DNA of 64,000 bases from JAVBTR01 sp031556065 (GCA_031556065.1 JAVBTR010000002.1:54649-118648), one strand, 5' to 3'; numbered from the stretch's first letter, positions 6,580 through 15,912 are shown. Notes: generated from the letters alone by a model not told the origin. Numbers and translations: made by a program.

Positions 6580-9500
6580 ATGTTTACCATAACCGATTAT
6601 CAAAAGAAGCCTGTTTTCGCCAATATGCTGGCGGGGATCGCCGGAACCCAAGGCATTCCCTGCTGGTGCTTTACATTAAACCGGGGGCAATGCATATCCG
6701 GCTTTGGGGTGCGCAACAAGGATCAGGCTATATTGCCCTTTGCCCCCATGGCACAAGCGCAAAAGAACATCAGGACCCAGGGATTCCGTTCCTTTTTGAA
6801 ATGGAATGGGACGTATTATGAACCCTTCACAAACAAGAAAATCCCCCATGCCATGGATATCGACATGTGCTCACTTAGCCTGCACGAATCCAACGGTGAA
6901 ATTGGTCTGGCATTTCATGTGGATTATTACGGGCTGCCCAACATGCCCGTAGGGGGCCTGGTGCGTGAAGTTGTCTTTGAAAACACCAGCGACCACCTGG
7001 TAACCTATGAATTACTAGATGGGCTTTCCACCCTGATGCCTTATGGGGTAAGCCTGTGGATGGATAAGATGATGGGCCAAACCGTCCAGGCCTGGATGCA
7101 AGTCATTCAAACCGATGACGGGCTGCCTTATTTTCAGGTACGCACCAGCGTTGAAGATTCTGTGGCCGTTTCTTCTGTTGAAGGGGGCAATTTTGCTTAC
7201 GCGCTGGATGCCCAGAATAATCGCCTGGCCCCCTTTTACGATCCTGCATTGGTTTTTAGCTATGATACTGCTCTGGAGCAGCCTGAAAATTTTATTGAAA
7301 AAGGCCTGGAGTGGCTTTGCGTCCAGCCCCAGCAAGGCCAAAACCGGCTGCCCTGCTGTTTGTTCGGCAAAAAAGGCATATTAAAGCCCGGTGAAAAGAC
7401 CTCCTTGGTTACCTTGTATGCCCAAGGGGCTAGTAAAGGGCTATGCGATTCTGTGGCCAAGGTTTTACATAACCGCGCCGCGTTTGAATTTAAGCGCAAG
7501 GAAAGCGAAAAATTGATGGATGACATCACAAAGCCTATCTTCACCCGCACCGGTAATCCAGTTTTCGATGCTTATTGCCGCCAGACTTTTCTGGATAACG
7601 TTTTAAGGGGCGGCATTCCCATCCAATTAGGCGGCGATAAGGTATTCCACCTTTATTCCCGCAAGCATGGGGATCTGGAACGGGATTACAACGATTTTCA
7701 ATTGTCCTTCGAACCCTATGCCCAGGGCAACGGCAACTTCCGTGATGTATGCCAGAACCGGCGCAGCGATGTCCTTTACGCGCCCTTTTCGGGGCTAGAT
7801 AATATCCATACATTTTTAGAATTGCTGCAATTGGATGGCTATAACCCGCTGGTAATCATGCCCACCACGTTTACATTAAACCATCTGGAAAAGGCCATGA
7901 GCAAGGCGCCCAAGCTGTACCAGCCTCCATTAAAACAGCTGCTTTTAAAGCCCTTTACCCCCGGCCAACTCTCCCTAACCCTGGATGGCAACGAGGAAGC
8001 CATGGGGCCGATATTGAAGCACAGCACCAAGGATGTGAACGCCAACTTTTCAGAGGGTTATTGGACAGATCACTGGACCTATCTTCTGGACCTGTTCGAA
8101 ACCTACCTGGCAGTATATCCCAAAGAAAAAGAAAATCTGCTTTTCAAAGGCGAGCTTTGCCGTTTCTATAATGCCCAGGCCGCTGTGAACCCCCGGGTTA
8201 AGCGCTGTGTTGAGACGGAAAAGGGTATCCGCCAATATAATCCCATTACCCATTTGGAAAAAACAAAGAGCAAATGGGCCCAGGACCAAAACGGTCAGGA
8301 GCTTCAGTCTATGCCTATTGAAAAGCTGGTCATGCTTTCTGTACTTAAATATGCCAATTTGGACCCTTACGGCTGTGGTCTGGACATGGAAGCAGGTAAG
8401 CCTGGCTGGTATGACGCTTTGAACGGCCTGCCGGGGCTGTTCGGGTCTTCGGTTTCGGAACTATACGAGCTCCAGCGGCTGATGGATTTCATCATTCCCG
8501 CTTTAAAGGCCCATTCTGGCAATATCATGGTTTATGCCCAATGGAAAGCATTCTTCGACGCTTTAACCCAATTAACTCAGAACAACATGGCATTTTTACT
8601 TACATCTGAGGATATTACTCCCTTCTGGCAAAGCCTGAACGATCTGAAAGAAAACTACCGTCAGCAGGCACTCAGCGGCTTTTCCGGTGAAAAGCTGGCC
8701 ATTGGCCGGGCCGCGCTGGCCAACAGCCTTCAAAACCTAAGAAACGTTGTAAAACGGGGCATTGAAAAGGCCCTGCGAACCAATAATGGTTTCCCTCCCA
8801 CTTACTTCTATTATGAGGTAACCAAGTTTGCTAAAGCCCAGGATGGGATTTTGCCGCTCAATTTTCTGCGCCATGATATGCCCCTGTTTCTGGAAGGGGC
8901 CGTGCGGTACATGAAGCTTGCAAAACCACAGGAAGAAAACAAACGCCTGGCCAAGGCTGTAAAAGAAAGCCCGCTGTACGATGAAAAGCTGCGAATGTAT
9001 AAAGTCAATGCGCCTTTAAAGGGACTTACCTTTGAAGCAGGCCGGACAGTGGCCTTCACCCCAGGTTGGCTGGAAAATGAATCGGTCTGGCTGCATATGG
9101 AATACAAATATCTTTTAGCCCTATTGCAAAACGGTCTTTACGAAGAATTTGAAGAGGCCTTTAACCATTGCCTTATTCCCCTCCAGGATCCGGAGGTTTA
9201 CGGCCGGAGTCCCCTTGAAAACGTATCCTTCATCGCCTCCTCCGCCAATCCCGACCCGGCTTATCATGGCCGCGGGTTTGTGGCAAGGCTTTCCGGCTCC
9301 ACGGCAGAGTTCGTCCAAATGTGGCAGTGGATGATGATCGGCAAAGAACCATTCTCCCTTAATGAAAACGGCGATCTGCAATTTAACCCCAGCCCCTTTA
9401 TTCCCGAATCCCTTATGCCAGAGGATGGCGAACTGGTTGCCACCCTTCTTGGGAAAACAGAAGTTCGTTACCATGTAAAGGGCCTTAAATCCCTGGTGCC

Positions 9501-9612
9501 CGGTGGGTATGAGATCGTCGCGATCTTATCCGAAAACAAGCCCATTGCCGTTGAAAAACTTCGAGACCTGAAATATGAAAAAATTGATATTGAAATAAGG
9601 AGCGCAATATGA
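6580..9612 (+). CDS. Cellobiose-phosphorylase-like glycoside phosphorylase (GH94/GH161-like)
   Basis: 1010 residues, a length close to GH94/GH161 phosphorylases, with an N-terminal beta-sandwich (about 1-300) and a C-terminal (alpha/alpha)6 part. Motifs include a charged HLYSRKHGDLERDYNDF segment and NGNFRDVCQNRR, both typical of cellobiose-phosphorylase-like proteins, and PGWYDALNGLPGLFGSS, where the aspartate aligns with the expected general acid of the GxWNDxxN motif. Such enzymes use phosphate to release a sugar 1-phosphate from a beta-glucan or related oligosaccharide. There is no signal peptide, so the reaction is cytoplasmic. The stop overlaps the start of a GH30 gene (ATGA). Exact family and substrate are inferred, not proven. 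Confidence 0.6.
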   Translation: MFTITDYQKKPVFANMLAGIAGTQGIPCWCFTLNRGQCISGFGVRNKDQAILPFAPMAQAQKNIRTQGFRSFLKWNGTYYEPFTNKKIPHAMDIDMCSLSLHESNGEIGLAFHVDYYGLPNMPVGGLVREVVFENTSDHLVTYELLDGLSTLMPYGVSLWMDKMMGQTVQAWMQVIQTDDGLPYFQVRTSVEDSVAVSSVEGGNFAYALDAQNNRLAPFYDPALVFSYDTALEQPENFIEKGLEWLCVQPQQGQNRLPCCLFGKKGILKPGEKTSLVTLYAQGASKGLCDSVAKVLHNRAAFEFKRKESEKLMDDITKPIFTRTGNPVFDAYCRQTFLDNVLRGGIPIQLGGDKVFHLYSRKHGDLERDYNDFQLSFEPYAQGNGNFRDVCQNRRSDVLYAPFSGLDNIHTFLELLQLDGYNPLVIMPTTFTLNHLEKAMSKAPKLYQPPLKQLLLKPFTPGQLSLTLDGNEEAMGPILKHSTKDVNANFSEGYWTDHWTYLLDLFETYLAVYPKEKENLLFKGELCRFYNAQAAVNPRVKRCVETEKGIRQYNPITHLEKTKSKWAQDQNGQELQSMPIEKLVMLSVLKYANLDPYGCGLDMEAGKPGWYDALNGLPGLFGSSVSELYELQRLMDFIIPALKAHSGNIMVYAQWKAFFDALTQLTQNNMAFLLTSEDITPFWQSLNDLKENYRQQALSGFSGEKLAIGRAALANSLQNLRNVVKRGIEKALRTNNGFPPTYFYYEVTKFAKAQDGILPLNFLRHDMPLFLEGAVRYMKLAKPQEENKRLAKAVKESPLYDEKLRMYKVNAPLKGLTFEAGRTVAFTPGWLENESVWLHMEYKYLLALLQNGLYEEFEEAFNHCLIPLQDPEVYGRSPLENVSFIASSANPDPAYHGRGFVARLSGSTAEFVQMWQWMMIGKEPFSLNENGDLQFNPSPFIPESLMPEDGELVATLLGKTEVRYHVKGLKSLVPGGYEIVAILSENKPIAVEKLRDLKYEKIDIEIRSAI

Positions 9613-10913
9613 AACAGATCGTAACGGATTTCACCAGCAGGCTTTACTGGCAGGAACAGCCCTTGGAGGATGGCGGCATTGATTACATCCACATTGTGAA
9701 CCTGTTCCCCCAGAAAACCTACCAACCTTTTCACGGCTTCGGCGGGGCGTTTACAGAATCGGCGGGGTATGCTTTGAGCAAGCTTCCAAAGGATAAACAG
9801 GAGGCTTATATCAAAGCCATGTTTTCCAAGGAAGGGCTCAACTACAACTTAGGCCGGGTGCATTTAAACAGCTGCGATTTCGCCTTGGGCAATTATGCCG
9901 CGCAGGAAACAGAAGATGGAGACTTTTCCCTAAAAAGAGATGAGCAGTATATTCTTCCCATGATTAAAATGGCGCAAAAAGAAAATGCCTTGTGCCTTCT
10001 GGCCACCCCCTGGAGCCCTCCTGCTTACATGAAAACCAACGGGGATATGAACCACGGCGGCCAGCTTAAGAAGGAATACTACGGCCAGTGGGCAGAATAC
10101 CTTGCCAAGTACGTAAAGCTGTACATTAAAAAGGGCATCCCAATCACCATGCTCTCCATTCAAAACGAGCCTGCGGCCACCCAAACCTGGGATTCCTGCA
10201 TCTATTCCGGGGAAGAAGAGGGGCAGTTCGCGGCCAATTACCTACGCAAAGCGTTGGATGCCCAGGACCTCCATGGTGTAGACATTTTAGCCTGGGATCA
10301 TAACAAGGATTTGCTTGTGCAGCGAATGGAAGAGACCCTTTCCGTGGAAGGTGCCAGTGATGCACTTGATGGCTTCGCCTTCCACTGGTATACCGGGGAT
10401 CATTTTGAAGCGGTGCAACTGGCACGGGAGCTATACCCCAACAAGAGCCTTTATTTCACCGAGGGCTGCGTGGAATACAGCCGCTTTGAAGCGGATGCTG
10501 TGAAGAACGCCCAAATGTACGCCCACGATATTATCGGCAACCTGAACGCAGGCTGCAACGGCTCCATCGATTGGAACCTCCTATTGGATGCCAAAGGCGG
10601 CCCCAACCATGTAGGCAACTTTTGCGATGCACCTGTGATGCTGAACAAGGCGGAAGATGATTATGTCCTAAACCTTTCCTACTACTATATCGGCCATTTC
10701 AGTAAATACATTCAGCCGGGTGCCAAGCGAATGGCCTCCTCCAAATATTCTTCCAACTTAGACGTAACCGCCTTTCTGAACCCGGACGGCCACACGGTCG
10801 CCGTTCTATTAAACCGTGCAGCCGGACCCCTGCCTGTGACCCTGCGGGATAACAATACACAGTTGGGCAATCTTTCTATACCGGGATACGGTATTGTCAC
10901 CGTGGTAATGTAA
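9609..10913 (+). CDS. GH30 family glycoside hydrolase (glucosylceramidase/beta-glucosidase type)
   Basis: 434 residues of the GH30 clan A fold. The family signature FHGFGGAFTESAGYAL is near residue 40; the acid/base glutamate is in LSIQNEPAATQTW (about residue 185) and the nucleophile in LYFTEGCVEY (about residue 285). A C-terminal beta-sandwich ends with GYGIVTVVM. No signal peptide is present, so it acts inside the cell. Translation is coupled to the phosphorylase (4-bp overlap), suggesting the two enzymes take apart the same imported oligosaccharide. GH30 includes beta-glucosidases, beta-1,6-glucanases, xylanases and beta-fucosidases; the subfamily is not certain. Confidence 0.88.
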   Translation: MKQIVTDFTSRLYWQEQPLEDGGIDYIHIVNLFPQKTYQPFHGFGGAFTESAGYALSKLPKDKQEAYIKAMFSKEGLNYNLGRVHLNSCDFALGNYAAQETEDGDFSLKRDEQYILPMIKMAQKENALCLLATPWSPPAYMKTNGDMNHGGQLKKEYYGQWAEYLAKYVKLYIKKGIPITMLSIQNEPAATQTWDSCIYSGEEEGQFAANYLRKALDAQDLHGVDILAWDHNKDLLVQRMEETLSVEGASDALDGFAFHWYTGDHFEAVQLARELYPNKSLYFTEGCVEYSRFEADAVKNAQMYAHDIIGNLNAGCNGSIDWNLLLDAKGGPNHVGNFCDAPVMLNKAEDDYVLNLSYYYIGHFSKYIQPGAKRMASSKYSSNLDVTAFLNPDGHTVAVLLNRAAGPLPVTLRDNNTQLGNLSIPGYGIVTVVM

Positions 10914-10961
10914 ATAATTAAGCGGCCTCCCGCTTTGAAGGAGGCCGCTTAATTATGTTAT
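10914..10961. terminator. Bidirectional terminator between convergent genes
   Basis: A long perfect stem, ATAATTAAGCGGCCTCC (10914-10930) with its complement at 10940-10956, is followed by TTATTTTT on the plus strand. It serves the GH30 operon and lies directly after the stop codon of the minus-strand repeat protein. Confidence 0.85.
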
Positions 10962-13186
10962 TTTTCATATCCTTTATCCCGTAATAGCGCCAACTGTTCC
11001 TTACTTAAGTTAGCTAGTTGTCTATTGCTTGGATTGGTTGGCAGTCCCCAAGACAGCAGTAGTATTTCATATTCTTTCAAATTCAGTCCTACATCACTCA
11101 GCTCTGTCAATTGTGCAACACTCAATCCCTTTAAGCCCTCCCCGCTATTATAGTTCAACCCCCAGCTCCATAATAATACTTTCCACTTAGGAATATCCAG
11201 ACCGGCGTCACGCAACTGCTGGAGCTGATTGCCCTTAAGGTCTTTTAACCCATCGCCATCGCCTAGGTTTTCACTCATCCCCCAGCTCCATAACAATTCT
11301 TTCCACTTGGAGATATCCAATCCGGCTTTGCGCAACTGATCGAGCTGATTGCCGCTGAGGCCTTTAAGCGCATCTGTATTCGTATAATTTTCTTTGATCC
11401 CAAATGACCACAGTAGGTCTTGCCACGTTGGAATATCCATCCCCGCAAAGCGCAGCTGCTGTATTTTATCCGTACTAAGGCCTGCTACATCGCCCTCATT
11501 AAGCCCCCATGACCATAGCAGTTCCTTCCATTTGGGAATATCCAGCCCTGCAAAGCGCAAAAGCTGAAGCTTATCCCGGCTGAGGTTTTTTAGTTCAGAA
11601 TCGCTTCCCGATCCGACGAGCCCCCAAGACCACAAAAGTTCTCGCCAAGGCACTTCGTAATAGCCTTCGGCCTTTAACACCAGCCGCTGCATCGAAGAAA
11701 TATTAACAAGATCGGCCTTGGTGAGCCCCCAATCTATAAGAAGCTTCTCCCAACCTTCAAAATGTATAATAGGTTTAGCATACTTCGTAGGCAGCTCTTG
11801 ATTATCCATGGTTTCGTCATAGTCTAGGTTTTGCCAATCGTGTTTAAACGTAAGATTAATGAGTATGTCGTCCGTGTTTGGGGGTTGGGTATTAGCCGAT
11901 CCGCCTGCAGACTCTTCCAGGGCAAGCGTCATCGGTGTGCGGACAGCATCTACCTTTTCCTTTGAAACGCTGGCAGGCATATCACCGTAGCCTAAGCCGC
12001 CTTCAAGAAAAAGGATCAGCTCAATACGTTTTGCAAAGGTATCGAAATCTTCATATTGGCCAGTGTCATAATTAAAAACCAAGGTACCGCCAAAAAGCAC
12101 TGCATTTTCTTTAACATTATCCCCATAAAGCTTAAGGGAATAAATATCGATCATGCCGTCAGGGCCTGTATAATCGCTTAGATTTGGGCATTTGAGTTGG
12201 TTAAAGAAATCCGACGAATGGCGATCGTGGTTTACTATAAGATCGAAAACAGCGTTTTCATAACCCCATTCATTCAGTTGTTGGCTTGAGGGCAGCATAC
12301 TGTTTATATTAATGGGGCCATTGGGGGTATCCAGCACAAGATTGGGCCCCGAAGCTCCCTGCAAGGCCTGCATATTTTCTGCGGAAAGTATCCCATGGAA
12401 GCCGTTGCCTTGGGATATATCCAGGGTTACAGAACCGGCAGGTTGATCCTCCTGGCCTGAAATAAGCGAATTAAGCCCTTCCCCCAGATCGGTTGAATCC
12501 ATTCTGGTGGGATTAGGCGTGTAACCGGGGGATGGGGTGGGTTCAAGCGTTGGTTCAAGCGTTGGTTCGGGCGTTGGTTGGAGGGTAGCCGTAGGGGTGG
12601 GCGTTTTTGTGGAAATATCTACGAGGCCTTCCTCCCGTACCACCTCCGGCGCGGCTGTGGGTTCTGCTGTAGTCAGCCTCGTAGCCGTAGGTTTGGGCGT
12701 AGCCGTCGGCCCGATGCCGATGGTAGGTGCAGGGGTAGCCGTAGGTGCCTTGGTTGGCGCCGGTGTCGGCGTAGCTGTCGGTCCGATACCGATGGTGGGT
12801 GCAGGGGTAGCCGTGGGTGCTTTGGTAGGCACCGGGGTAGCCGTAGCTGTTGGCCCTATGCCCATGGTGGGTGCAGGCGTTGCCGTAGGGGCCTTGGTAG
12901 GCACTGGCGTTGGCGTAGCTGTTGGCCCTATGCCCATAGTGGGCGCGGGCGTTGGGGGTGACGTTGGCACAGGTGTTGGAACCGCTGTTGGTACGGGGGT
13001 TGGTACAGCCGTGGCGGTAGGCCCTATACCCATGGTTTCCGGGGTAGGGGTTGCCGTGGGTCCTATGCCGATGCCAACGGTTCCCGGGGTTTCGGTTGGG
13101 CCAAGGCCAATAGCCCCGGCATTGGTGCTTGCCAACAGACTTACAAGCATTGCCAAGCTTATTATTAACGCACATTTTTTCTTCAT
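10958..13186 (-). CDS. Secreted Thr/Pro-rich protein with seven C-terminal LLWSWG repeats
   Basis: 742 residues from ATG 13186, which follows AAGGAGAG; the frame runs 36 codons further upstream but without a ribosome site. Residues 1-25 are a Sec signal peptide (basic start, hydrophobic core, NAGA). Residues ~30-220 are low-complexity repeats built on MGIGPTATPTP and PTKAPTATPAPT, followed by a Thr/Pro linker. Residues ~270-470 form a central domain that I do not recognise, mentioning SDYTGPDGMIDIYSLK. Residues ~477-742 are seven repeats of 35-40 residues, each with a WKELLWSWGL core and a QLxxLRxAGLDI end. There is no sortase motif or transmembrane anchor. A LytTR two-component system lies immediately upstream on the same strand. 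Likely a cell-surface or secreted binding protein; no known family recognised. Confidence 0.8.
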   Translation of the reverse strand: MKKKCALIISLAMLVSLLASTNAGAIGLGPTETPGTVGIGIGPTATPTPETMGIGPTATAVPTPVPTAVPTPVPTSPPTPAPTMGIGPTATPTPVPTKAPTATPAPTMGIGPTATATPVPTKAPTATPAPTIGIGPTATPTPAPTKAPTATPAPTIGIGPTATPKPTATRLTTAEPTAAPEVVREEGLVDISTKTPTPTATLQPTPEPTLEPTLEPTPSPGYTPNPTRMDSTDLGEGLNSLISGQEDQPAGSVTLDISQGNGFHGILSAENMQALQGASGPNLVLDTPNGPININSMLPSSQQLNEWGYENAVFDLIVNHDRHSSDFFNQLKCPNLSDYTGPDGMIDIYSLKLYGDNVKENAVLFGGTLVFNYDTGQYEDFDTFAKRIELILFLEGGLGYGDMPASVSKEKVDAVRTPMTLALEESAGGSANTQPPNTDDILINLTFKHDWQNLDYDETMDNQELPTKYAKPIIHFEGWEKLLIDWGLTKADLVNISSMQRLVLKAEGYYEVPWRELLWSWGLVGSGSDSELKNLSRDKLQLLRFAGLDIPKWKELLWSWGLNEGDVAGLSTDKIQQLRFAGMDIPTWQDLLWSFGIKENYTNTDALKGLSGNQLDQLRKAGLDISKWKELLWSWGMSENLGDGDGLKDLKGNQLQQLRDAGLDIPKWKVLLWSWGLNYNSGEGLKGLSVAQLTELSDVGLNLKEYEILLLSWGLPTNPSNRQLANLSKEQLALLRDKGYEK
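10961..11758 (-). repeat. Seven tandem LLWSWG protein repeats
   Basis: Seven diverged tandem units of 35-40 codons encode the pattern WKELLWSWGL, a variable 5-12 residue linker, then LKxLSxxQLxxLRxAGLDI. Unit lengths by eye are 36, 38, 35, 40, 40, 38 and 39 residues. The first and last units are the most diverged, as is common for capping repeats. Confidence 0.8.
12540..13110 (-). repeat. Low-complexity Thr/Pro coding repeats
   Basis: Tandem 24-codon units that encode MGIGPTAT, then PTKAPTATPAPT, with several near-identical copies. They create long open frames on the opposite strand that are artefacts. Copy number is expected to vary between strains by slippage. Confidence 0.8.
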
Positions 13187-13219
13187 ATGCAGTCTCTCCT
13201 TGTCCTTATGGTTACATTT

Positions 13220-13252
13220 ACCATAGCATTCAATTGGTCTGTTTGCAACCAA
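13220..13252 (-). promoter_or_regulatory. Promoter candidate of the repeat-protein gene
   Basis: On the minus strand TTGCAA and TATGGT are separated by 17 bp, about 35 bp upstream of the start codon at 13186, so the gene can be transcribed independently of the upstream kinase gene. Confidence 0.4.
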
Positions 13253-13290
13253 ATCGGCGTAAACTGCATGAAACTGGCGAAATCTGCATG

Positions 13291-15060
13291 TCAAAGCATG
13301 ATCGAGGCCCTGTAAACGCTTCCTTCTTGCTCGAAGCGGGCAGCTCCCCCATGCTTTTGCGCAAGGCTGATCACCGAGCTTTGGCCTGTGCCCTGCTTCC
13401 CCTTTGCTGGTGCATCTGTGGAATTATCCACTGTTAAAACAAGGCGCCCAGGCTCCCATTGGCAGCGGGCAATGATGAACTTTTCGCCCATCCGCTGCCT
13501 TAATATGCTGTTAGCAGCATTTTCAAAAAGGTTGCCGAAGACCACCGTTAAATCTGCGTCGGGCACACCGGCTTCTTTGGGCAAGGAAAGCTGTACATCG
13601 ATTTGGGCACCTGCCTTAGCAGCCTTGCTCAAATAATGGCGCACCACCGCATCCACCGCATGATTTAGGCACACCGGAGGCTGATCCTCCTCCGCTTGGG
13701 CGGCCACGTATTCTTTCAAATAGTCTTTCAGGCTTTCCCGATCATCCTTTTCGTTCAAGGCGGCAATAACAGAAAGATGGTGCCGTAAATCGTGTCTGGC
13801 TTCTTTGGCCTGATCGATCTTTTCGGTGAGCCGCTCATAATTTTGCGCCTGCAAAGCAAGGTTATGTTCCATTTTTATTTGGGCTGTCTGGGTTTCCCGT
13901 TCCCTTTTCTCTGCCTTGATGTTCAGAGCAATGGTGTAGGCCAGCATAAAGATAACCGTGCCTATGGGCAGCAGGTTAGCGCTTTCCAAACCCAGCAGGT
14001 TATTCAAAGCCAAAATGTCGTTCACTGTAAGAATAAAAAATAAAGTGGCACCTGCAAACGCCAATGTGTTTTCCAGCCGTTTTTGTTTTAACGTCATCCC
14101 CAAACGGATAACTACATATAGCACGCTTAAGCCGCAAAGAGGTTGGTAGAAATACAATAGCCTTGAAAAAAAGATAGGCTTTGTAAAAAGAATGATGATA
14201 TCGTATAGCAAAAGCAGCGCTACAGCACCCCAAAGCACCCATTTGCTCATCAGCTCCGGAAAGGCAGCTCTAAAGAACAAGGCCATAAAAAGGGAAGCTG
14301 TAAACACATCGATGTATTCCCAGCGAAGGGATGTAAGCCAATCCCAGCCCGGAAAGAAAAGAGGCGTAAGCATTTGGGACCGAAAAGCAAAGAACAGGCA
14401 AAACAACGCAAAATACAGCGTGGCCCGCTGGCGGCCATGCATCAAATACATAGCTGTATGATACAAAAAGGCCATCAGCAGGATGCCCACCAAAAGGGCA
14501 GTGGAAAACATGGCGGTCTGGTCCATGTGCTGGATGTTTTGGGGGCTGGAAATGAGCAGCGTCGGTGGCCTGCCCCCATCCTTATGATGGAAGTTAGCAA
14601 ACTGCAGCACTACTTCTGTTTTTTCCTCGTGAGGGGTAAAGGTGTATTCATAATCCCCTGTAAAGGGGGTGGTGGTTTCCTTCGTATCCCCTACAAACCC
14701 GATATTTCCCGTTTCGCTGCCATCAATATACACACGGGTAGCGTAATCTATAGAACGAAAATGAATGGTCACCGACTGGCCCCGAGGCAGGCTTAATAAG
14801 ATCCGGTGGGTACCATATTGGATGGTGGCAGCATCCTGCTCCGAGAAGATAACCGGATCTTCATGGACACCCTTTGCAAAATCGACCGGGGTATAAAGCT
14901 TATTTAAGTAGCTTTCGTAACCCTGTGAAACCGTGGCGATGGTATTTTGCAAATCCCCCATGCCGGTGACCTTGGGCGCCTGCGGCACCCCATTGACCAG
15001 CCAGTAAAGCCCCAGGAAAGCTATCACCAAAAACAGGATGTATTTCAAACTCTTTTGCAT
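13291..15060 (-). CDS. Membrane sensor histidine kinase with 7TM-type sensor and GHKL ATPase
   Basis: 589 residues. An N-terminal membrane helix (about 5-25), an extracytoplasmic beta-sandwich domain (about 40-180), a block of about seven membrane helices (185-385), a coiled coil, then a histidine kinase core. The dimerisation/phospho-acceptor segment ARHDLRHHLSVIAAL is of the AgrC/CitA-like GHKL type, and the ATPase N box is VVFGNLFENAANSI near residue 495. The layout resembles 7TMR-DISM receptors, which bind carbohydrate or other small ligands outside the cell. It is 4 bp downstream of its LytTR response regulator, whose end carries the AAGGAG site for this gene. The last ATPase G box is short but recognisable. 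Confidence 0.85.
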   Translation of the reverse strand: MQKSLKYILFLVIAFLGLYWLVNGVPQAPKVTGMGDLQNTIATVSQGYESYLNKLYTPVDFAKGVHEDPVIFSEQDAATIQYGTHRILLSLPRGQSVTIHFRSIDYATRVYIDGSETGNIGFVGDTKETTTPFTGDYEYTFTPHEEKTEVVLQFANFHHKDGGRPPTLLISSPQNIQHMDQTAMFSTALLVGILLMAFLYHTAMYLMHGRQRATLYFALFCLFFAFRSQMLTPLFFPGWDWLTSLRWEYIDVFTASLFMALFFRAAFPELMSKWVLWGAVALLLLYDIIILFTKPIFFSRLLYFYQPLCGLSVLYVVIRLGMTLKQKRLENTLAFAGATLFFILTVNDILALNNLLGLESANLLPIGTVIFMLAYTIALNIKAEKRERETQTAQIKMEHNLALQAQNYERLTEKIDQAKEARHDLRHHLSVIAALNEKDDRESLKDYLKEYVAAQAEEDQPPVCLNHAVDAVVRHYLSKAAKAGAQIDVQLSLPKEAGVPDADLTVVFGNLFENAANSILRQRMGEKFIIARCQWEPGRLVLTVDNSTDAPAKGKQGTGQSSVISLAQKHGGAARFEQEGSVYRASIML

Positions 15061-15064
15061 GGCT

Positions 15065-15760
15065 TTAGCTCCTTAGCTGCTTAAAGCAAAAATCTTCAAA
15101 GGCTTGCTTCATTTGAAGCCTCTCCTGGCGCTTGATGGGCACCAGGACCCCACAGCGCAAAACAAAATCGTACCCCCGCACACAGGTGACCTTATTTAGA
15201 TTGACAATATAGCTTCGATGGCAGCGCATAAAGGCATCCTCTGGCAAAAGCAGCTCCAGCTCCCTTAATCTTGTATGTAGAAGCTGCTGCTGACCGCCTG
15301 AAAAAACAATGCAATCCTTGTTGACCGATTCAATGTAATCGATGTCGCTTAGATTAAGGGGGATGGTATCCCTGCCGGATTTGACACTTAGCATCCCCAT
15401 AGGCGCTTTCCTGTGGCACCTTTTAAGCGCATCTGCCACCTTTCGGCTATCCAGCGGCTTTAATAGGTAATGGACTACCCCCAGATCAAAGCCCTCAAGG
15501 GCATGATCCGGGCTAGAGGTGGTAAAGACCACGGCAGAATCAGGGGATATCTCTTTTATCCTTCTGGCCGCCTCCACACCGTTGAGACCAGGCATGTAAA
15601 CATCCAGAAAAAGCACGTCAAAGGTATGGGTTTCAAAGGAGGCCATCAACTTTTGGGCATTATCGAAGGTTGAAAGGTTGTATCTGCCAAGGGTTTCTTT
15701 AAGCAGCCTTTCAAGAACAAAACGATCCAGCTCCGAATCGTCACAAATGGCAATATTCAT
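15065..15760 (-). CDS. LytTR-family response regulator
   Basis: 231 residues. The receiver domain starts MNIAICDDSE, with the phospho-acceptor aspartate in LFLDVYMPGLNG (about residue 55) and lysine in YLLKPLD. A LytTR DNA-binding domain covers about residues 120-231, with MRCHRSYIVNLNKV. It is the first gene of the system, with the kinase 4 bp downstream. It is divergent from the sugar ABC operon starting at 15913, so that operon and the secreted repeat protein are its most likely targets. No LytTR direct repeat could be assigned with confidence in the 150-bp divergent region. Confidence 0.88.
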   Translation of the reverse strand: MNIAICDDSELDRFVLERLLKETLGRYNLSTFDNAQKLMASFETHTFDVLFLDVYMPGLNGVEAARRIKEISPDSAVVFTTSSPDHALEGFDLGVVHYLLKPLDSRKVADALKRCHRKAPMGMLSVKSGRDTIPLNLSDIDYIESVNKDCIVFSGGQQQLLHTRLRELELLLPEDAFMRCHRSYIVNLNKVTCVRGYDFVLRCGVLVPIKRQERLQMKQAFEDFCFKQLRS

Positions 15761-15854
15761 ATCACATGCTCCTTAAAAAATGGTTTGCATCATCATATCA
15801 TAATTTACTCACCCTTGCCACTAAAAAAATGACACCTTTGTAAAATCCAGCAGG

Positions 15855-15883
15855 TTTTCAAAAGTCTTACGCGACGTTATACT
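15855..15883 (+). promoter_or_regulatory. Promoter candidate of the first sugar ABC operon
   Basis: TTTTCA (15855-15860) and TATACT (15878-15883) with 17-bp spacing lie 30 bp before the permease start at 15913, which has a GAGGTGA site. Confidence 0.45.
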
Positions 15884-15912
15884 GATGCCAATGAAACAAC
15901 GAGGTGATTTGA

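Noticed and set aside
12540..13110. Tandem repeats considered as a CRISPR array
   Set aside because: The units are contiguous protein-coding repeats without unique spacers, and there are no cas genes.
12537..13226. 229-codon Gly/Val-rich plus-strand frame
   Set aside because: It is a shadow of the Thr/Pro-rich repeats on the minus strand; repeats with no stop in one frame leave the opposite strand open too.
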